DNA of 64,000 bases from Planococcus citri (lineage: Eukaryota; Arthropoda; Insecta; Hemiptera; Pseudococcidae), in the NCBI RefSeq assembly GCF_950023065.1, contig NC_088679.1, positions 8,680,001-8,744,000 of the forward strand, given 5' to 3'. How positions within the stretch are numbered: position 1 is the stretch's first letter; every line of letters starts with the position of its first letter. The position numbers and the translations under genes are program-made. Of this stretch, positions 1 to 12,365 are shown piece after piece. The notes beneath the pieces were generated by a model. That model ran no database searches. It was not told the origin of the DNA and worked only from the letters and a program-made list of their open reading frames with translations.

Positions 1-1320
1 CTACACGCGAACATTTGAAAAAAAAATACCTACCAAATGAATTCAAAAATTGAAAAAATACAAAAAAATCGGGAAACATTTTTTGAAAAAAAAATAATAA
101 CAATAAAAAACAGGAAAAAATTAATTTTTACAATTTTTTGGCACCAATACAGGCATAAAGTAATTGTTGTAGTTAGATTAGGAAATATTGGTGTCAAATT
201 AGTAACTTTGGATCATTTTGAGAAATAAATAGGCAAAAATTTTGTACTTGCCACGGCAGTGGAATATCTGGCATTCAAGAAGCCTCAACGGCGTCTCAAA
301 CTCATTTTTTTTTTTTTTTTTTTTTTTCAAAGGATCTGCTTTAGTACTTCGCCAATAAATATTTCTCGGCATTGTTGAAATTTTGTAGCTGCACGTACCT
401 ATTTGATTGGTGATTGCCCACGGTAGTGGAGGTGAAAAAATGTAAACAACACAGTTTTCAAAGACTTTTATTCCTCAGCTGGATAGAACTACTTGGAAAC
501 AATGTTTTATAATGTGGATGAGATTCTTTGTGACGTATAAGAAGCAGTGTAGTTATTTTTGAACACAAAAAATGTGAAACAGTTGGTCAAGTGGTCATAG
601 TACCAAAGAAACAAAAATTGACCACGGCAGTGGAATAAAACTGTACCGCACAGGTTTGAGGTCACCTCAGACCTTATTAGAGGCATGTGGCTAAATTCTA
701 CGAGTGCCCTGTGTTAAATGAGCTTTTTTAACATGGAAAAATCATATTTGTTTTTGCAGAACTTCAATTCACTTCCGTGAATAAAAATATAACTATTTCA
801 AAACAAGGTGAGCTACAGCCACGGCAGAGGAAAATTCACTGTGAAGGGGGATGGTTCCTCAAAGTGGAGGGGGTTGTGCGAAACTCGACAGTGTTGGGGA
901 ATGATAGAGGGGGTGACAATGATTGACTTCCACGCAAAAAAAAATTCAATATATGCACTATTCATACAAAATTTTAATTGGAACGCGAAAAAGTGTAAAA
1001 TTGGTGGAATTACCCTTTTATTAAATCATCAAAATCTGATAAAATCGAGGTAAAAAAGCAGAATTTTTGTTCACAATTCACTTTTGACTTTTCATTTCAA
1101 ATCGATTGGCAGCAGTTCTGAACCTTTTCACAGTTCCCAGAAGGTTTTTATGCTTTATTCTGCCAAAAAGACGATAAAATTTCATTTTGGTCGTTCTTTC
1201 TACAACAATTTTTCTAAAAATGGGGCATCTAAAAATCTGCTGGAAGATGCTGCAAAAAGATGTGAAACTTCATCAATCGATTTGAAAGATGATACGACAT
1301 AAAGCATACCCTACCTCGAT
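1..1320. other. AT-rich non-coding stretch with repeated CCACGGCAGTGGA motif
   Basis: I see no convincing gene. A T-run lies at about 305-327. The 13-mer CCACGGCAGTGGA, or a one-base variant, occurs at 251-263, 418-430, 622-634 and 819-831. The short ORFs here have no recognisable domain. Confidence 0.5.
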
Positions 1321-1439
1321 TTCAAGCATCAAATTTTGTTTTCTTTTTACGAAGAATAGACCATTTGAATTTTCAAAAATTCGCTAAAAATCAAAAAATG
1401 AAATTCCAAGAATGTGCATTTTGGTTTTTGATGAATTTT

Positions 1440-1830
1440 TGAAAATCAAATTTGGGTCAAAACTGAGAAAAAAGTCAACATTTTACCAAATTGACCTAGA
1501 AAGATGAAATTTGAGATATATCCTATTTTCAACCCGCCAAATCGATTGAAAACAATTTTAAACCGTTCGGAGTACGTAGTTCTGTAGTCCCCAGTTGATT
1601 TTTGAAACTTAAAATTTGCACAAAATTTTACCAAACGAAATTGGAAAGTCAGAAATCACTCTGCACCTGATTTTCCAAACATACTGAGTCGACTAGAGGT
1701 GGTTTCATGTCGTTTCGTAGACAACGGTTTGAAAAAAAAAAACAGTTTTTCGAAAAACACCATAAGATTTGTTCGAATCAATTTTGCAAAAAGGATTTAA
1801 AATCGGTGAAGTGGATCACCAACAATTGAT
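1440..1830. repeat. old dispersed repeat, related to 31180-31440
   Basis: The stretch near 1681-1720 (CTGAGTCGACTAGAGG then TGGTTTCATGTCGTTT) matches 31347-31382 with few differences. The neighbouring sequence is also similar in style (Fs of TTTTGAAA and CGAAAT). I cannot place the ends or the class; it has no visible coding capacity. Confidence 0.35.
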
Positions 1831-1989
1831 GACGACTGCTTCACAACTAAGGACACGAATGCAATTTCAACATAGTATTTATCAATCCTCCATCTATCAG
1901 AAATAGGTATTAGGTACCTAGGTACTCTTAGAACTTTTCATAAGATCCGCTAATAGGTAAATTTCAGTCTCCAACCAACTACTTTCAAT

Positions 1990-3480
1990 TCACGCAAATC
2001 TCTCACAAAACAACCTCGAATTACACTTGTGGTATACAATCGCGGTGATAATAATAACGTAAGTGGAGTAAAGACGCCGAAACGCCAATCTACCTGCAGC
2101 CAAAAGTGCAAAAGTGATGAGATAATTCGAGCAGAAACGATGGCGTAAACGGTACGAGCAGCAAACGTGCGGTATAAGTAAACTCGAGCACGAAGTACGA
2201 TGATTTGCTCGAGTAAACAGGAGGCTTATAGGAATAAGTTCTGTATGCTTATTTACGAGATGGTTGGAAAATTGCAAGAAAACTTGACGGTGAAGTCAAT
2301 TGCAAGGTGGTGTATTTGTTGTGGCACAGTACCTACCTCTGAAACGTAAGACAAAGAGAACAGTCGGAATATGAGGTAATAGAAGAGTGAGACAGTAAGA
2401 CAGGTATGCGATGATTATACTGAATCGGTGGGGAGATGAAGAACAGTGAGGGCAAGGTGAAGTCATTCCATTATGTACAGCGTGAGTAAGTAAACGAAAT
2501 TTCGAGCTAATTATTTGCAAAGTGTCTAATTAAAGCTTAATTGGCAATAGAAATGCAGTAAAAGGAGAATTGTATAAGCAAGTCTCGCTCGCCTCGTTCT
2601 GTTGTGTACATTTTCAACGAGTAGTAGTAGTAACTATATTCTCGTACAGTAAATATACGAGTAGGTAGGTGGTACATATACAGCGTGAGGAGTAATATGT
2701 GTGTATGGGAGCTTTCGGCGTTCTCTTTTCTAATTCGGGATTTTCGTATACCTACGTGCTAGGTTAGGTTAGGGGTATGGTATTGCTGGCGCTCTGGCAA
2801 ACGAGCTGTAGGTACGCGTATATGTATAAGTTAATGAGTTTATTCGGTTTATAGTACGTAAGGATCCGACGAGAGAGGCCACGATTCTGTTGCTGTTGTT
2901 GTTGTTGTATTCGGGTGTGAATAATTAAAAGCACCTAGATTAGTAATTCGGTGATGTATTTTTGTTGGTTTGCTGTTCGCAACGATGAGCAGTCGGGATT
3001 GGGATGAGAAGAGATGTGGTGGGCGGATGGGTTGGTGTTACCAGCATCCAAGTTACCAGCGAAGAGATTTTTTTTTATCGGATTAATTTATGTTTCCGTC
3101 GTCGTGTTGCGCTCAAACCGGCGCCGCACTGCTTGCTGGAGATGGTAGGATATTTTGTACATTTTCGAGATGAAATGTGTTGTCCTTCTACAGTACCTAC
3201 TTTTTTTTTTTACTTCGCAGTTTTTCACTTTGCGGTTTTATTGTATTCGGATGTTGTGGGTTTTTGTTATTTTACTGTTGTTGTTGTTGTTGTTGGTGGT
3301 GGTGCTGCAGTAAGATTTAGGTAGAGCAAACAGTGTTTCATCTAATGATTCTTTGCCATTATGATATCGACCAAAAAATGAAATTTCTTCCTATTTTCCA
3401 GTTTTTTCAGCTTTTAAGCTAAATGAACTTCTGGTTTGTGCGTCGCTCTGGTTTCAATATTTTACATAAACTTATTTCAA
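1990..3480. other. unique non-coding block with short GTT/TTG microsatellites
   Basis: This block is richer in CpG than the flanking repeats and has no recognised gene. GTT/TTG runs lie near 2890-2907 and 3279-3296. A short TTAGG-type run (about three units) sits near 2760-2775. It could be intronic or regulatory sequence. Confidence 0.4.
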
Positions 3481-3501
3481 AATAAATAAATAAATAAATA
3501 A
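3481..3501. repeat. (TAAA)n microsatellite
   Basis: About five tandem AATA/TAAA units. Confidence 0.8.
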
Positions 3502-3599
3502 AAATTGGAAGAGTCTAAGAAATTGTGAACTTTCTTGAAGCGAAACAAAAATCAAACAGATTTACAAAAAATAAAATGTTATCTACATACTTTCAAAAT

Positions 3600-5960
3600 C
3601 GTTCGAATCACGAGTTATCAATAAATCAGACCACATAAAAAATTTCACTTAAAAAAACAGAAATTGTAGATAATTTCCTTGCGAACGATTCGCTCAGAAA
3701 CGAATAATCATTCAAAAACGACTAAGTCATTTTGGAAATCAAATAAGATGATACAATTATATGACAAGAAAAAACGAAACATTCTCGAATCTCTGGTGAT
3801 ATAAAAATTGTGAACGATTCATTCGAGAACGATTCGCTCAAAAAATAGAAATCGTTCGCAAACGAAAGGATCACTGAAAACTTCAATCAAGTACAGACGA
3901 CCTAACGAAAGCGGGCAGCTCAGTTTCATCATTAAAATCCGGACAGCACTAAATTCGTTCTGAAATGATTCGTTCAGAGTTGACAAATCATTTGAGAACA
4001 ACTGAATCGTCTCTTTATTGAATCCAGTGAAAGATACTTACCTAATAAGGCAAAATTTTACTCTTTCAAATTCATTAATATGAATTGAAGATGATATTGT
4101 TCGTGAATGATTCACTCAAAGGTGAAAAAATCGTTCGGGAGCGACTGAATCGCCAATCAATTAGAAGAGACACAAAATTGGGTACTTATACCTTCAAACC
4201 TGACATTACAAAATCTGTCGATAAAAAATTGGCGTTCATGCGTTCGCGAACGATTTGATCAAAAATAATGAATCATTCAAGAACGACTGAATCTTTGAAT
4301 ATTAAAATTCGGTAACGCTCGATAAGATAAAATGAAACATTCTTCAACCAATCAATAGAAATTTTGAACGATTCTCTGAAAAGTGAAAAATCATTCAAGA
4401 ACGACTGAATCTTTTAACATAAAATCACGCAATGCAATACACGACCATGCAAAAGGAACCATTTTATAATTTATCAATAAAAAATGTGAGTGAATTCATT
4501 CACGAACGATTCGCTCAAAAATGACGAATCAGTCAAGAACGAATGAATCACTAAAGATTAAAATCAGATAATCCTCGACTAGATAAAATGAAACATTCTT
4601 CAACATATCAATAGAAATTTTGAATGATTCGTTCGCGAACGATTTGCCGAAAAGTGCTAAATAATTCGAGAATGGCTGAATCCTTTTAAATAAAATCATG
4701 TAAAAAACGACCTTATAAAATTAAACATTTTATAATCTATCAATAGAAAGTGTGAATGATTCGTTCGCGAACGATTCGCCCAGAAATCATGAATCATTCA
4801 AGAACGACTGAATCACCAAACATTGAAATTAGATAATACTCGATAAGATAAAATGAAACATTCTTCAACCCTTCAATAGAAATTCTAAATGATTCGTTCG
4901 CGAACGATTCGCTGAAAAGTGATGAATCATTCAAAAATGACTGAACCTTTTGAAATAAAATCATGTGATATTAATATACGACTCTATAAAATGAATCATT
5001 TTATAATCTATCAGTAACAATTGTGAATTATTCGTTCGCGAACGATTCGCTCGGAAATCTCGAATCATTCAAGAACGACTGAATCACCAAACATTGAAAT
5101 CAAATAATACCCGACAAAATAAAATACAACATTCTTCACCCTTTCAATAGGAATCTGAAATTCTAAATGATTCGTTCGCGAACGATTCGCTGAAAAGTGA
5201 TGAATCATTCAGGAACGACTGAGTCTTTCAAAATAAAATCATGTAATATAAACGACATAGTAAAATGAATCATTCATCAATATATCAACTAGAATTTCAA
5301 ATGATTCGTTCGCGAACGATTCGCTCGGAAATGATGAATCATTCGAGAACGACTGAATCCTTTGAAAGTTAAATCACGAAATGCACGATACGACCACGCA
5401 ATATGAAATATTTGATCAAACTTTCAATAACAAATTGTGAATGATTCGTTCGCGAACGAGAACTGACAAATCATTCATGAAACGACTAAATAGTTTGAAA
5501 ATAAAATCAGGCAATGCACCACAAGATAAAATGAAGCATTCAGATTCAGCAATATATCGATATAAATTTTGAATGATACGTTCGCGAACGATTCGCACAG
5601 ATATGATGAATCATTCTATAACGACTGAATCTTTTGAAAATAAAATCATGAAGTACACGACACGACTCGACCACACAAAATGAAACCTTTTATTAGTCTT
5701 TAAATAAAAATTGTGAATGATTCGTTCGCGAACGATTCACTGAGAATTGATGAATAATTCATGAACAACTGACAAATCATTCGAAAATGAGATCATGTAA
5801 TATTCGTATACGACAATGAAGACAAAATAAATTATTAAATTATTCTTCAATCCATCAGTAAAAATTATAAATGATTCGTTCGCGAACGATTCGCTCATGA
5901 AAATAATAGAAATCGTTCGCGAACGAAGAAATCACTGAAAAATCAACTTGAAAATACATA
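3600..5960. repeat. satellite-like tandem array, period about 137 bp, with palindromic TTCGTTCGCGAACGAT core
   Basis: From about 4240 to 5880 the core GTTCGCGAACGATTCG recurs at 4631, 4763, 4896, 5034, 5174, 5308, 5448, 5580, 5724 and 5878, a spacing of 132-154 bp. Each core is followed by a variant of GATGAATCATTCAAGAACGA. Two monomer types alternate over at least five units: one has GCTGAAAAGTGATG and a following AAATAAAATCATG, the other GCTCGGAAAT and CACCAAACATTGAAAT. The higher-order unit is therefore about 270 bp. Copies before 4240 are more degenerate. ORFs such as 5416-5598, rich in VRERIIQN, are by-products of the repeat. Confidence 0.9.
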
Positions 5961-7140
5961 ATTATAGATCACCTGCCTGATGAAATTTGACAATTTTAAT
6001 ACGTAATATCATTTAAAAAGTAGTTGGAATCGTTTGTGACTTTGCGAACGACTCGTCCCATCCAAAAAATGAGAACATCGTTAATTGCCAACGAATTGAA
6101 TTTGATTGCGTCATGTTACGGAATTTTGAATGGCGCATAAAAATTCTATTCTATACCAAGGTTGAAACTTAACATCTCAATCTCACAAAGGAGTGGTGTC
6201 AGATGACTCGATGAGAAAAATGTCTCACAAATTTCTCACCCCTTTTACTCCTTCACTTCCTGCGTTTTTGACCATTTTATTGCATTATTTTGAAGAAAAA
6301 AAAACGTCATTTTGGTGAAAATGAAGAAAAAAATGATCATTCTTTGGTACAGAGTTACATCTCCTGGAGGAGTATTTACGATATTTTTTTCTTCATTTTT
6401 TGATTCACATTTTCATAGTTTTTTCACCATTATTTGAAGCTTTGAGCCCGACAAATCGAAAAGGTACCATTTTTCCTTAAATTTTCGAAGAACTCTTTTA
6501 CTTAAGACTCTTCCCTCATGGTAAGGATTTGCATGTTTCAATGTTTTAATAGCCAAAAAACTGCAATAAAACGTAAAAAAGTCCACGTGGTGAGGTGTTT
6601 AGAAACTTTGATTTTTATTTCTCCAAATATGTAGCTGAATCGACTTTACCTCTCCCCCTCCCCCTCCCCTCATCACAAAACATGGAATCCTGCAAAGTCA
6701 GCTCAAAAGGCTGATTCTGGATTTTCACAGCAATGACCAAAGTCAACATAGAATTTGGACATACATGCTTAATTGTTATAATGAATTTCGTTATGAAATG
6801 ATTAATTAAAATCTTCTAATCATCAATTGTATTTTTCATTGTTTCAGGTGAGTACGAATTTCTGATGAAAACATAAGTAATTAGAATCACATGCATCCCA
6901 CGTAAGATGAAACGTACATACGTAAGTCAATTCATGATTTAAAATGATTTTAAGCACTCATATCTCTTCTTCACAGACACCTCCAGATTCGAAATAAAAA
7001 TTCTCCGATGAATTTTGTCAAAATCCGCCCCATCCCATTTCTATATCGCGATACACCCTAATGCACAATATTGCACCATGGCCTACATACAACACATGAC
7101 AATAATTCGTCTAGCAAAATAAACACTCTTTAGAAAGAGT
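5960..7140. other. non-coding stretch with a possible recursive splice site
   Basis: I see no gene or repeat here. At 6826-6856 a pyrimidine-rich tract ends in TTTCAG and is followed at once by GTGAGT on the plus strand, the form of a zero-length (ratchet) exon. Confidence 0.35.
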
Positions 7141-9168
7141 CAGAGAGAGAGGAAGATCGTACACAGAAAGATAGAGAGAGTGGGGGAAGGGAAAAGAAAA
7201 ATAAACGCAGCACTAAGTACCACAACGAAAAAACTTAGCTCGTGGCATCGTCGTGTAGACGACATAACCAAAGTAATATAACCTATAAATCATCCCTTAG
7301 ATAAAAATATTATCAATTTTTTTCTCATCTTTACGGGCCGTACGCGGTCGGGTGGGGTCCACCCCCGACATCTTTTTATAGGTCCCACGCGGAGATATGA
7401 ACCGAAATTACGCTACCCTCTAAAGTAGTTTCGTGTTTAATGATACTTAATTTTGGGAAACCCGTTTTTTTTTTCTTTTTTTTTTTATCACCGCCACATT
7501 GGGGGCGCCATTATTTATCGTATTTTGACGTTTTGTAAACATCACCACCGCACCAATGTACCAAACTCCCCTTGCTCATCTCCCCTTACCTCTTGCGCGT
7601 CTTTCTTCATCCGAGCAGCCAAGCTTCTGTGGTTTTTTCCTCTCCTTTTGCACACATTTTACGACGATAACGTATAAAAATGCGACCAAATATATTGAAA
7701 AAAGCTCGTCGTCGCTAACGACTTCGAACAACCACCTCGCACCTCCTCCGGCCTGGTCAGAAATTACGTACGTATATTTTTCTAGCCATTTAATCGTAAT
7801 ATGCCCACTTTCCTCCTATCCTCGCGTATCTCTGCGCTGCGCTCGCTCTCGCCGATTAATATAATTTTTTCCTTTTTAAAATCCATTTAGAAAGAAAAAC
7901 GACAAAAAAATGAAATTTTTCCAACCGCATACCAGGGGTCGATTTTTTTCCCACCATGTAAAACGCGAAGGTTATTTCGCTGTGCCTCGTCGCTCCTTCG
8001 TTCGCTCGCTCGTTAACACATATAAAACTGTTGCTAACGCGTTTATTTCGTAATTTGACGCTTTGATTTTTCAAACAACCGCCAGCCGCCAGCGCCAATT
8101 TTCCCAACATCGCCGTCGAAAAAATTATTTAACGTATCGAATGCGAACAAAACGAGAATAGTACGAGAACGAAAAATTGCTTCTTCGATGGGCTTTTCGA
8201 AACGTTTATTTATATCGCAAGTCTGCCCTTTCTCGTTTTCGTTCGTTTTACACCAGCAACAGCAACAACAACAACAATAGCAATATAAAGCCTGTTCGGG
8301 TGGCCCGTCAAGAGGAGGCGAGGCGTTGATTAGATAAACCGGGCTAAAACGCCGCGTCAAACAATTCGCACCCTGGCGAATTCAATTTCGACCGTCGACT
8401 ATGAAATCATTCAATCATAACCCTAATAACAAAACGTTATCTGTAAAAATCTGATTTCGCAAAAACGCTACGCTGCTCTCCCCCTTAGCCCTCTTGGCCA
8501 CGACCGCAACAGTTGTATGTATTTTTCGTTTGTCAAAATGAATTTAATATCGAAACGCGAGCGAAAAACGCGTCTATCTTCGCGCGCCATTCTTTATCCT
8601 TCCTCTATTTTCATTATAAAGCTGTTCCATTCCATCCAGCAGAGCTGCCGAACTGCTCTCCTCGTGTCCTATATCCTGGTCTTGCCACCTTGCCGCTTGT
8701 CCCCCCGATCTTCATCTATACGGGGTAGCGTACATTTCGCTCGAATAACGACTTTTATATGTGAATTTGTCAGCGGAACTTTCACACCACTCGTACAACA
8801 CATCTCGTCGACGTTATAAAACGAATGAACGAACCGAAGAGAAAAATGAATTTATCTTTTAATAAATATAATCTTTTTTTTTTCCCGATCAAGCTTATGT
8901 TATGGAAAATAATACCATCTCTCAGTGCGTTTCGAATAATCGCATTTTGACGTGATTGAAAAAAAAGCACGGGCAGCAGCGGCCTCCATAATACACGGGA
9001 ATTGATATTCTCTCAATGGAAAAACAACGTATACTGGCCGAACGATTTATTCGAACGATCCAAATGTAGAAAAATTGTAGGTAATTTACTATTACCTTCT
9101 TTACATTGAATTTTAAAACCCAAAACTAAATAACTATAGCAATATTAATAGGTATCCACGTAAATTGC
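7140..9168. other. unique CpG-containing block, no gene recognised
   Basis: The block is purine-rich near 7140-7205, and GC-rich patches lie at 7335-7400. A CAA/TTG run is at 8256-8278. Several short ORFs overlap but none has a domain or splice context I can defend. It could be promoter-proximal or intronic sequence. Confidence 0.35.
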
Positions 9169-9190
9169 AAAAAAAAAAAAAAAAAAAAAA
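9169..9190 (+). repeat. A-run (22 A)
   Basis: Homopolymer; it could be the tail of a degraded retroposon. 9191-9668 has no further recognisable feature. Confidence 0.6.
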
Positions 9191-9804
9191 TGAAATTGAA
9201 CAACATATGATGGGTAATGGGTTGAGTTCCAAAACTCCAAAACTCTTCAAGCAATGAATATTCGCTCAATTCGAGGAGTTTTTTGGCTAAAAAATGTTAG
9301 CGAATCTTTAATTTGTATTTGGGGTACAAAAGATCGGGTATGAACTTGTGGAGGGGAAGAGGGGAGGTAAGATACCTCCCCCTGACTGAGGATGATCCTT
9401 ATTATTGCTCCCAATAGCTACCTAGATGTTGACCTACATAGATTTATCCATAATCCCGCCCAAGATCCCCTCCCCACCCATTTCTTAGGGTAAATTACAG
9501 AACGTATAAAAATTGCAAAATTTACTCATTTTCAAAATTTTAGTGCATTGAACCCCTCCTCCCACCTCCTTCACTCTCATGTCCATCTCGAGGTTTTTAT
9601 GTCCCAAATACAAACCGCGTATGTATTTGCTTAAATTCAGTCAAAAAAAACTTAATTCTGGAAAATTGCCTTAATTAGAAAAAATGATAGAAAATTTATA
9701 GTCAAATATGAGGATGCTTTCTCTGACTTCAGAACAATCAGAGCAGGAGTACCACAAGGAATTGAATTGAGCCCAATATTATATCTTCTCTACACGGGTG
9801 ACAT

Positions 9805-11028
9805 CATCGACCTTTTATTCTTCTCATCTGGACCTCTGTTCCTATTGGAAATCAAGCGAATAGTTGCTGCAAACTTCCAACAATGCTTCCAACTTACTGT
9901 TCCAAATCACGTTTTTGAAGAATTGAATATGCGGGGTAAGCCCGTACAACAATGACCATGCTAATTTCGAAGTGAATGTCGACCCATCCACATCCGTCAC
10001 TTTTGGATGCCACATGTCGATGTGAATTTCGACCCTGTGTCGAGCTAATTGTCGATGTAATTGTCGACTGATGTTGATCTGCATTCCTGTTGACAATTGG
10101 CTCAACACAGGGTCAAAATTCACATCGACATGGGGCATCCAAAAGTGACGGATGTGGATGGATCGACATTCACATCGAAATTTATGTTGACCTCCGACTT
10201 TGTAAAATTATAAAATTTGAGTTTAAAAATTTTAAATTTTTTTTTCAAAAATGATTTCCTCTGATGTGGCTATTCCTCGTGCTGAAAACAGCATCGATGC
10301 AAAGTCCACTTCCGAAGAAGTACAGACGAAAAGTCTGCATAATGAAAAAGTTGAACAGAAATTTCTTATATCATAGATGGTGCAATACTTTATCTAAGAG
10401 TACTAAACTAATCCATTTTCATGTCGACATGTCGATGTTAATGTTGGTGTGAAATTTGACATCAACAAATGCATCCACAATATCAACATTATATCATCTA
10501 CAATCTACAACTCAAAACTGTGGAAAAGTGAATAATTTCATCAATGCCCTAAAAAATTTGTTTTCCTCATTGAACAAGATCATATTTTTGAATGTTTACT
10601 AAACTTTTAAACACTAAAACAGAAATTTTAATTCTGAAAAATTGGTCGACATAGTTGTAAATGTAAATTTCGAGCATCGAATTTTACATCTACATGTCGA
10701 TCTGGCATGTAGAGGTATCAGAAATAATGAGAAAATTTCGAAAATTTTCATTTACCTAATTGGCTTTTGCACGGACAGAAGATTCCTACTAAATAATTAG
10801 TTGATCACTTTTCCATCATTATGTTGGAAAAAAACGTAGTCGATGTAAATGTCGATGTCGACAATTGTTGTGAGGGAGGCAACTTCTATATCGGACTATA
10901 TGTGGGGTAAGGTAATAGAAGAGTTTGCGCAATATGCAGAAGCATTCTTTAAAAATGTGATTTGGAAGGTTTGCATCAAAATGTACCATTGGAATAGCGG
11001 TCCAGATGAGGAGAATAAAAGGTTGATG
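9805..11028. mobile_element. hAT-like non-autonomous DNA transposon, 1224 bp, inserted in the LINE
   Basis: Terminal inverted repeats start CATCGACC and end GGTTGATG, with good match over the first 30 bp and weaker similarity over about 150 bp. An 8-bp target duplication GGTGACAT lies at 9797-9804 and 11029-11036. TSD length and the CA...TG ends suggest hAT. Inside, a second inverted repeat has arms at about 9963-10068 and 10089-10184. No transposase is seen. Confidence 0.85.
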
Positions 11029-11093
11029 GGTGACATCCTTTTGACAAGCCACATCACAATGGCGACATTTGCTGACAACACTGCAATTACCAC

Positions 11094-11412
11094 CTGATTG
11101 GCACATTTCTGGTGATATCTAACCACTCATTTCTGCAGTCAGAAATTGCCGTTTTGACAGTCAGATTTATAGTCTGACTACAATCAACCAATCAGAAACA
11201 AGTATTTTTTTGATATTCCAAGATGGCGCTGACTGATCAGAAGACTGAGTGGAGATCTGAGTGTGGATCTGACTTCAGATCCACACTCAGAACCACAGTC
11301 AGATATTGCCATTTTGGCAGTCAGAAAATACATTCTGACTGATATGTGGTCAATTGGTCATATCCCTATTCAGATGCACTGTCTAAAAAATGCTGTTTTG
11401 CCAACCGGGCAG
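11094..11412. mobile_element. 319-bp MITE-like insertion in the LINE
   Basis: It is bounded by a possible 6-bp duplication TACCAC at 11088-11093 and 11413-11418. Removal joins the RT frame between FADNTAIT and TQDFDPDV. Inside are a direct repeat (about 11134-11180 and 11294-11340, built on CAGTCAGA..TTGCC) and a perfect 15-bp hairpin at 11258-11289 with a 2-base loop. The ends are only weakly inverted (a shared TTGGCA). Confidence 0.65.
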
Positions 11413-11533
11413 TACCACACAAGATTTTGATCCAGATGTTGCAATGGACAAATTACAAAACAACTTGAAGGCAATAAACCAATGGTGTCAAACTTGGAGA
11501 ATCAAAATCAATAGTGAAAAATCTAACTACATA

Positions 11534-12139
11534 AGGTGCACTGGGGCAAGTCCGAACGATTTTTTGCAATTTCAACTTTGATGAGCTGTTACTCCCCTTC
11601 TAATGAACCAATATGGATCAAATTTATTATGTAGGTTCCCATAAGGGTTCTTAACCTATGGTGAAAATTTGAGCGCGATTGACGCAGTAGCTTTCGCTCA
11701 GTGAAATAAAATATAAACTGTTCTGACTTCCTCCAATTGGGGGAAGTCAGAAGGAGCTAAACTTTGCAGAGGCGTAGATCACAAACGCAGCATCCTAGAA
11801 TAATTGCATGGGAACAAAATTGTAGAGAATTTAATTCTCTTTGAGATCATTCTCATTAGATTTTCACTAGGACGCACAGTTCGTCCTCTATATGCGAAAA
11901 ACTAAGAAATAGAAAGTCTGTGTTTTAGAACAAATTTAAAACAAGTTCAAAACAACAACAAAATACAATTGAACCAAAGACATCTACAATGAAACTGAAT
12001 CGCGAAAATTTTTATGCCGTGATGAAGTAGGGGTGGTACCCAGAAGTCACCTTTAGTGGCACTTCGCCAGATATAAACCTCTAGGTGCTAGAGCAAGTTT
12101 TCTAACTTACCCCGAATTCCAACTTCCCCCGGTGCACCT
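11534..12139. mobile_element. TA-flanked MITE (Tc1/mariner type), family A copy 1
   Basis: The ends are AGGTGCACTGGGGCAAGT and its inverted counterpart ACTTCCCCCGGTGCACCT, flanked by TA at 11532-11533 and 12140-12141. A near-identical copy lies at 52169-53508. An internal GACTTCCCCCAATTGGGGGAAGTC-type palindrome is slightly degraded here. Non-coding, 606 bp. Confidence 0.9.
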
Positions 12140-12365
12140 TATGTCCTTTTTACCAGAAGATAAGTCAAAACAACTCACTCATACTAGTGTTTAATAACAA
12201 TGAAATATGTATGTACATACATCATCTTGGGCCAAATTCTGAACTAAGCTTAACTCATTGTCTTTGACCAGTTACATCAAGTTCAACTTCTTGACCAAGA
12301 GTCCTACAAGTGGCCTCTTGATATACAAATGTCTATTCAAACCAATTTGGTTGTATGGTGTTGAC

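Noticed and set aside
5416..5598. Minus-strand ORF with repeated VRERIIQNL motif
   Set aside because: It is a translation of the satellite monomer; the repeat explains it fully.
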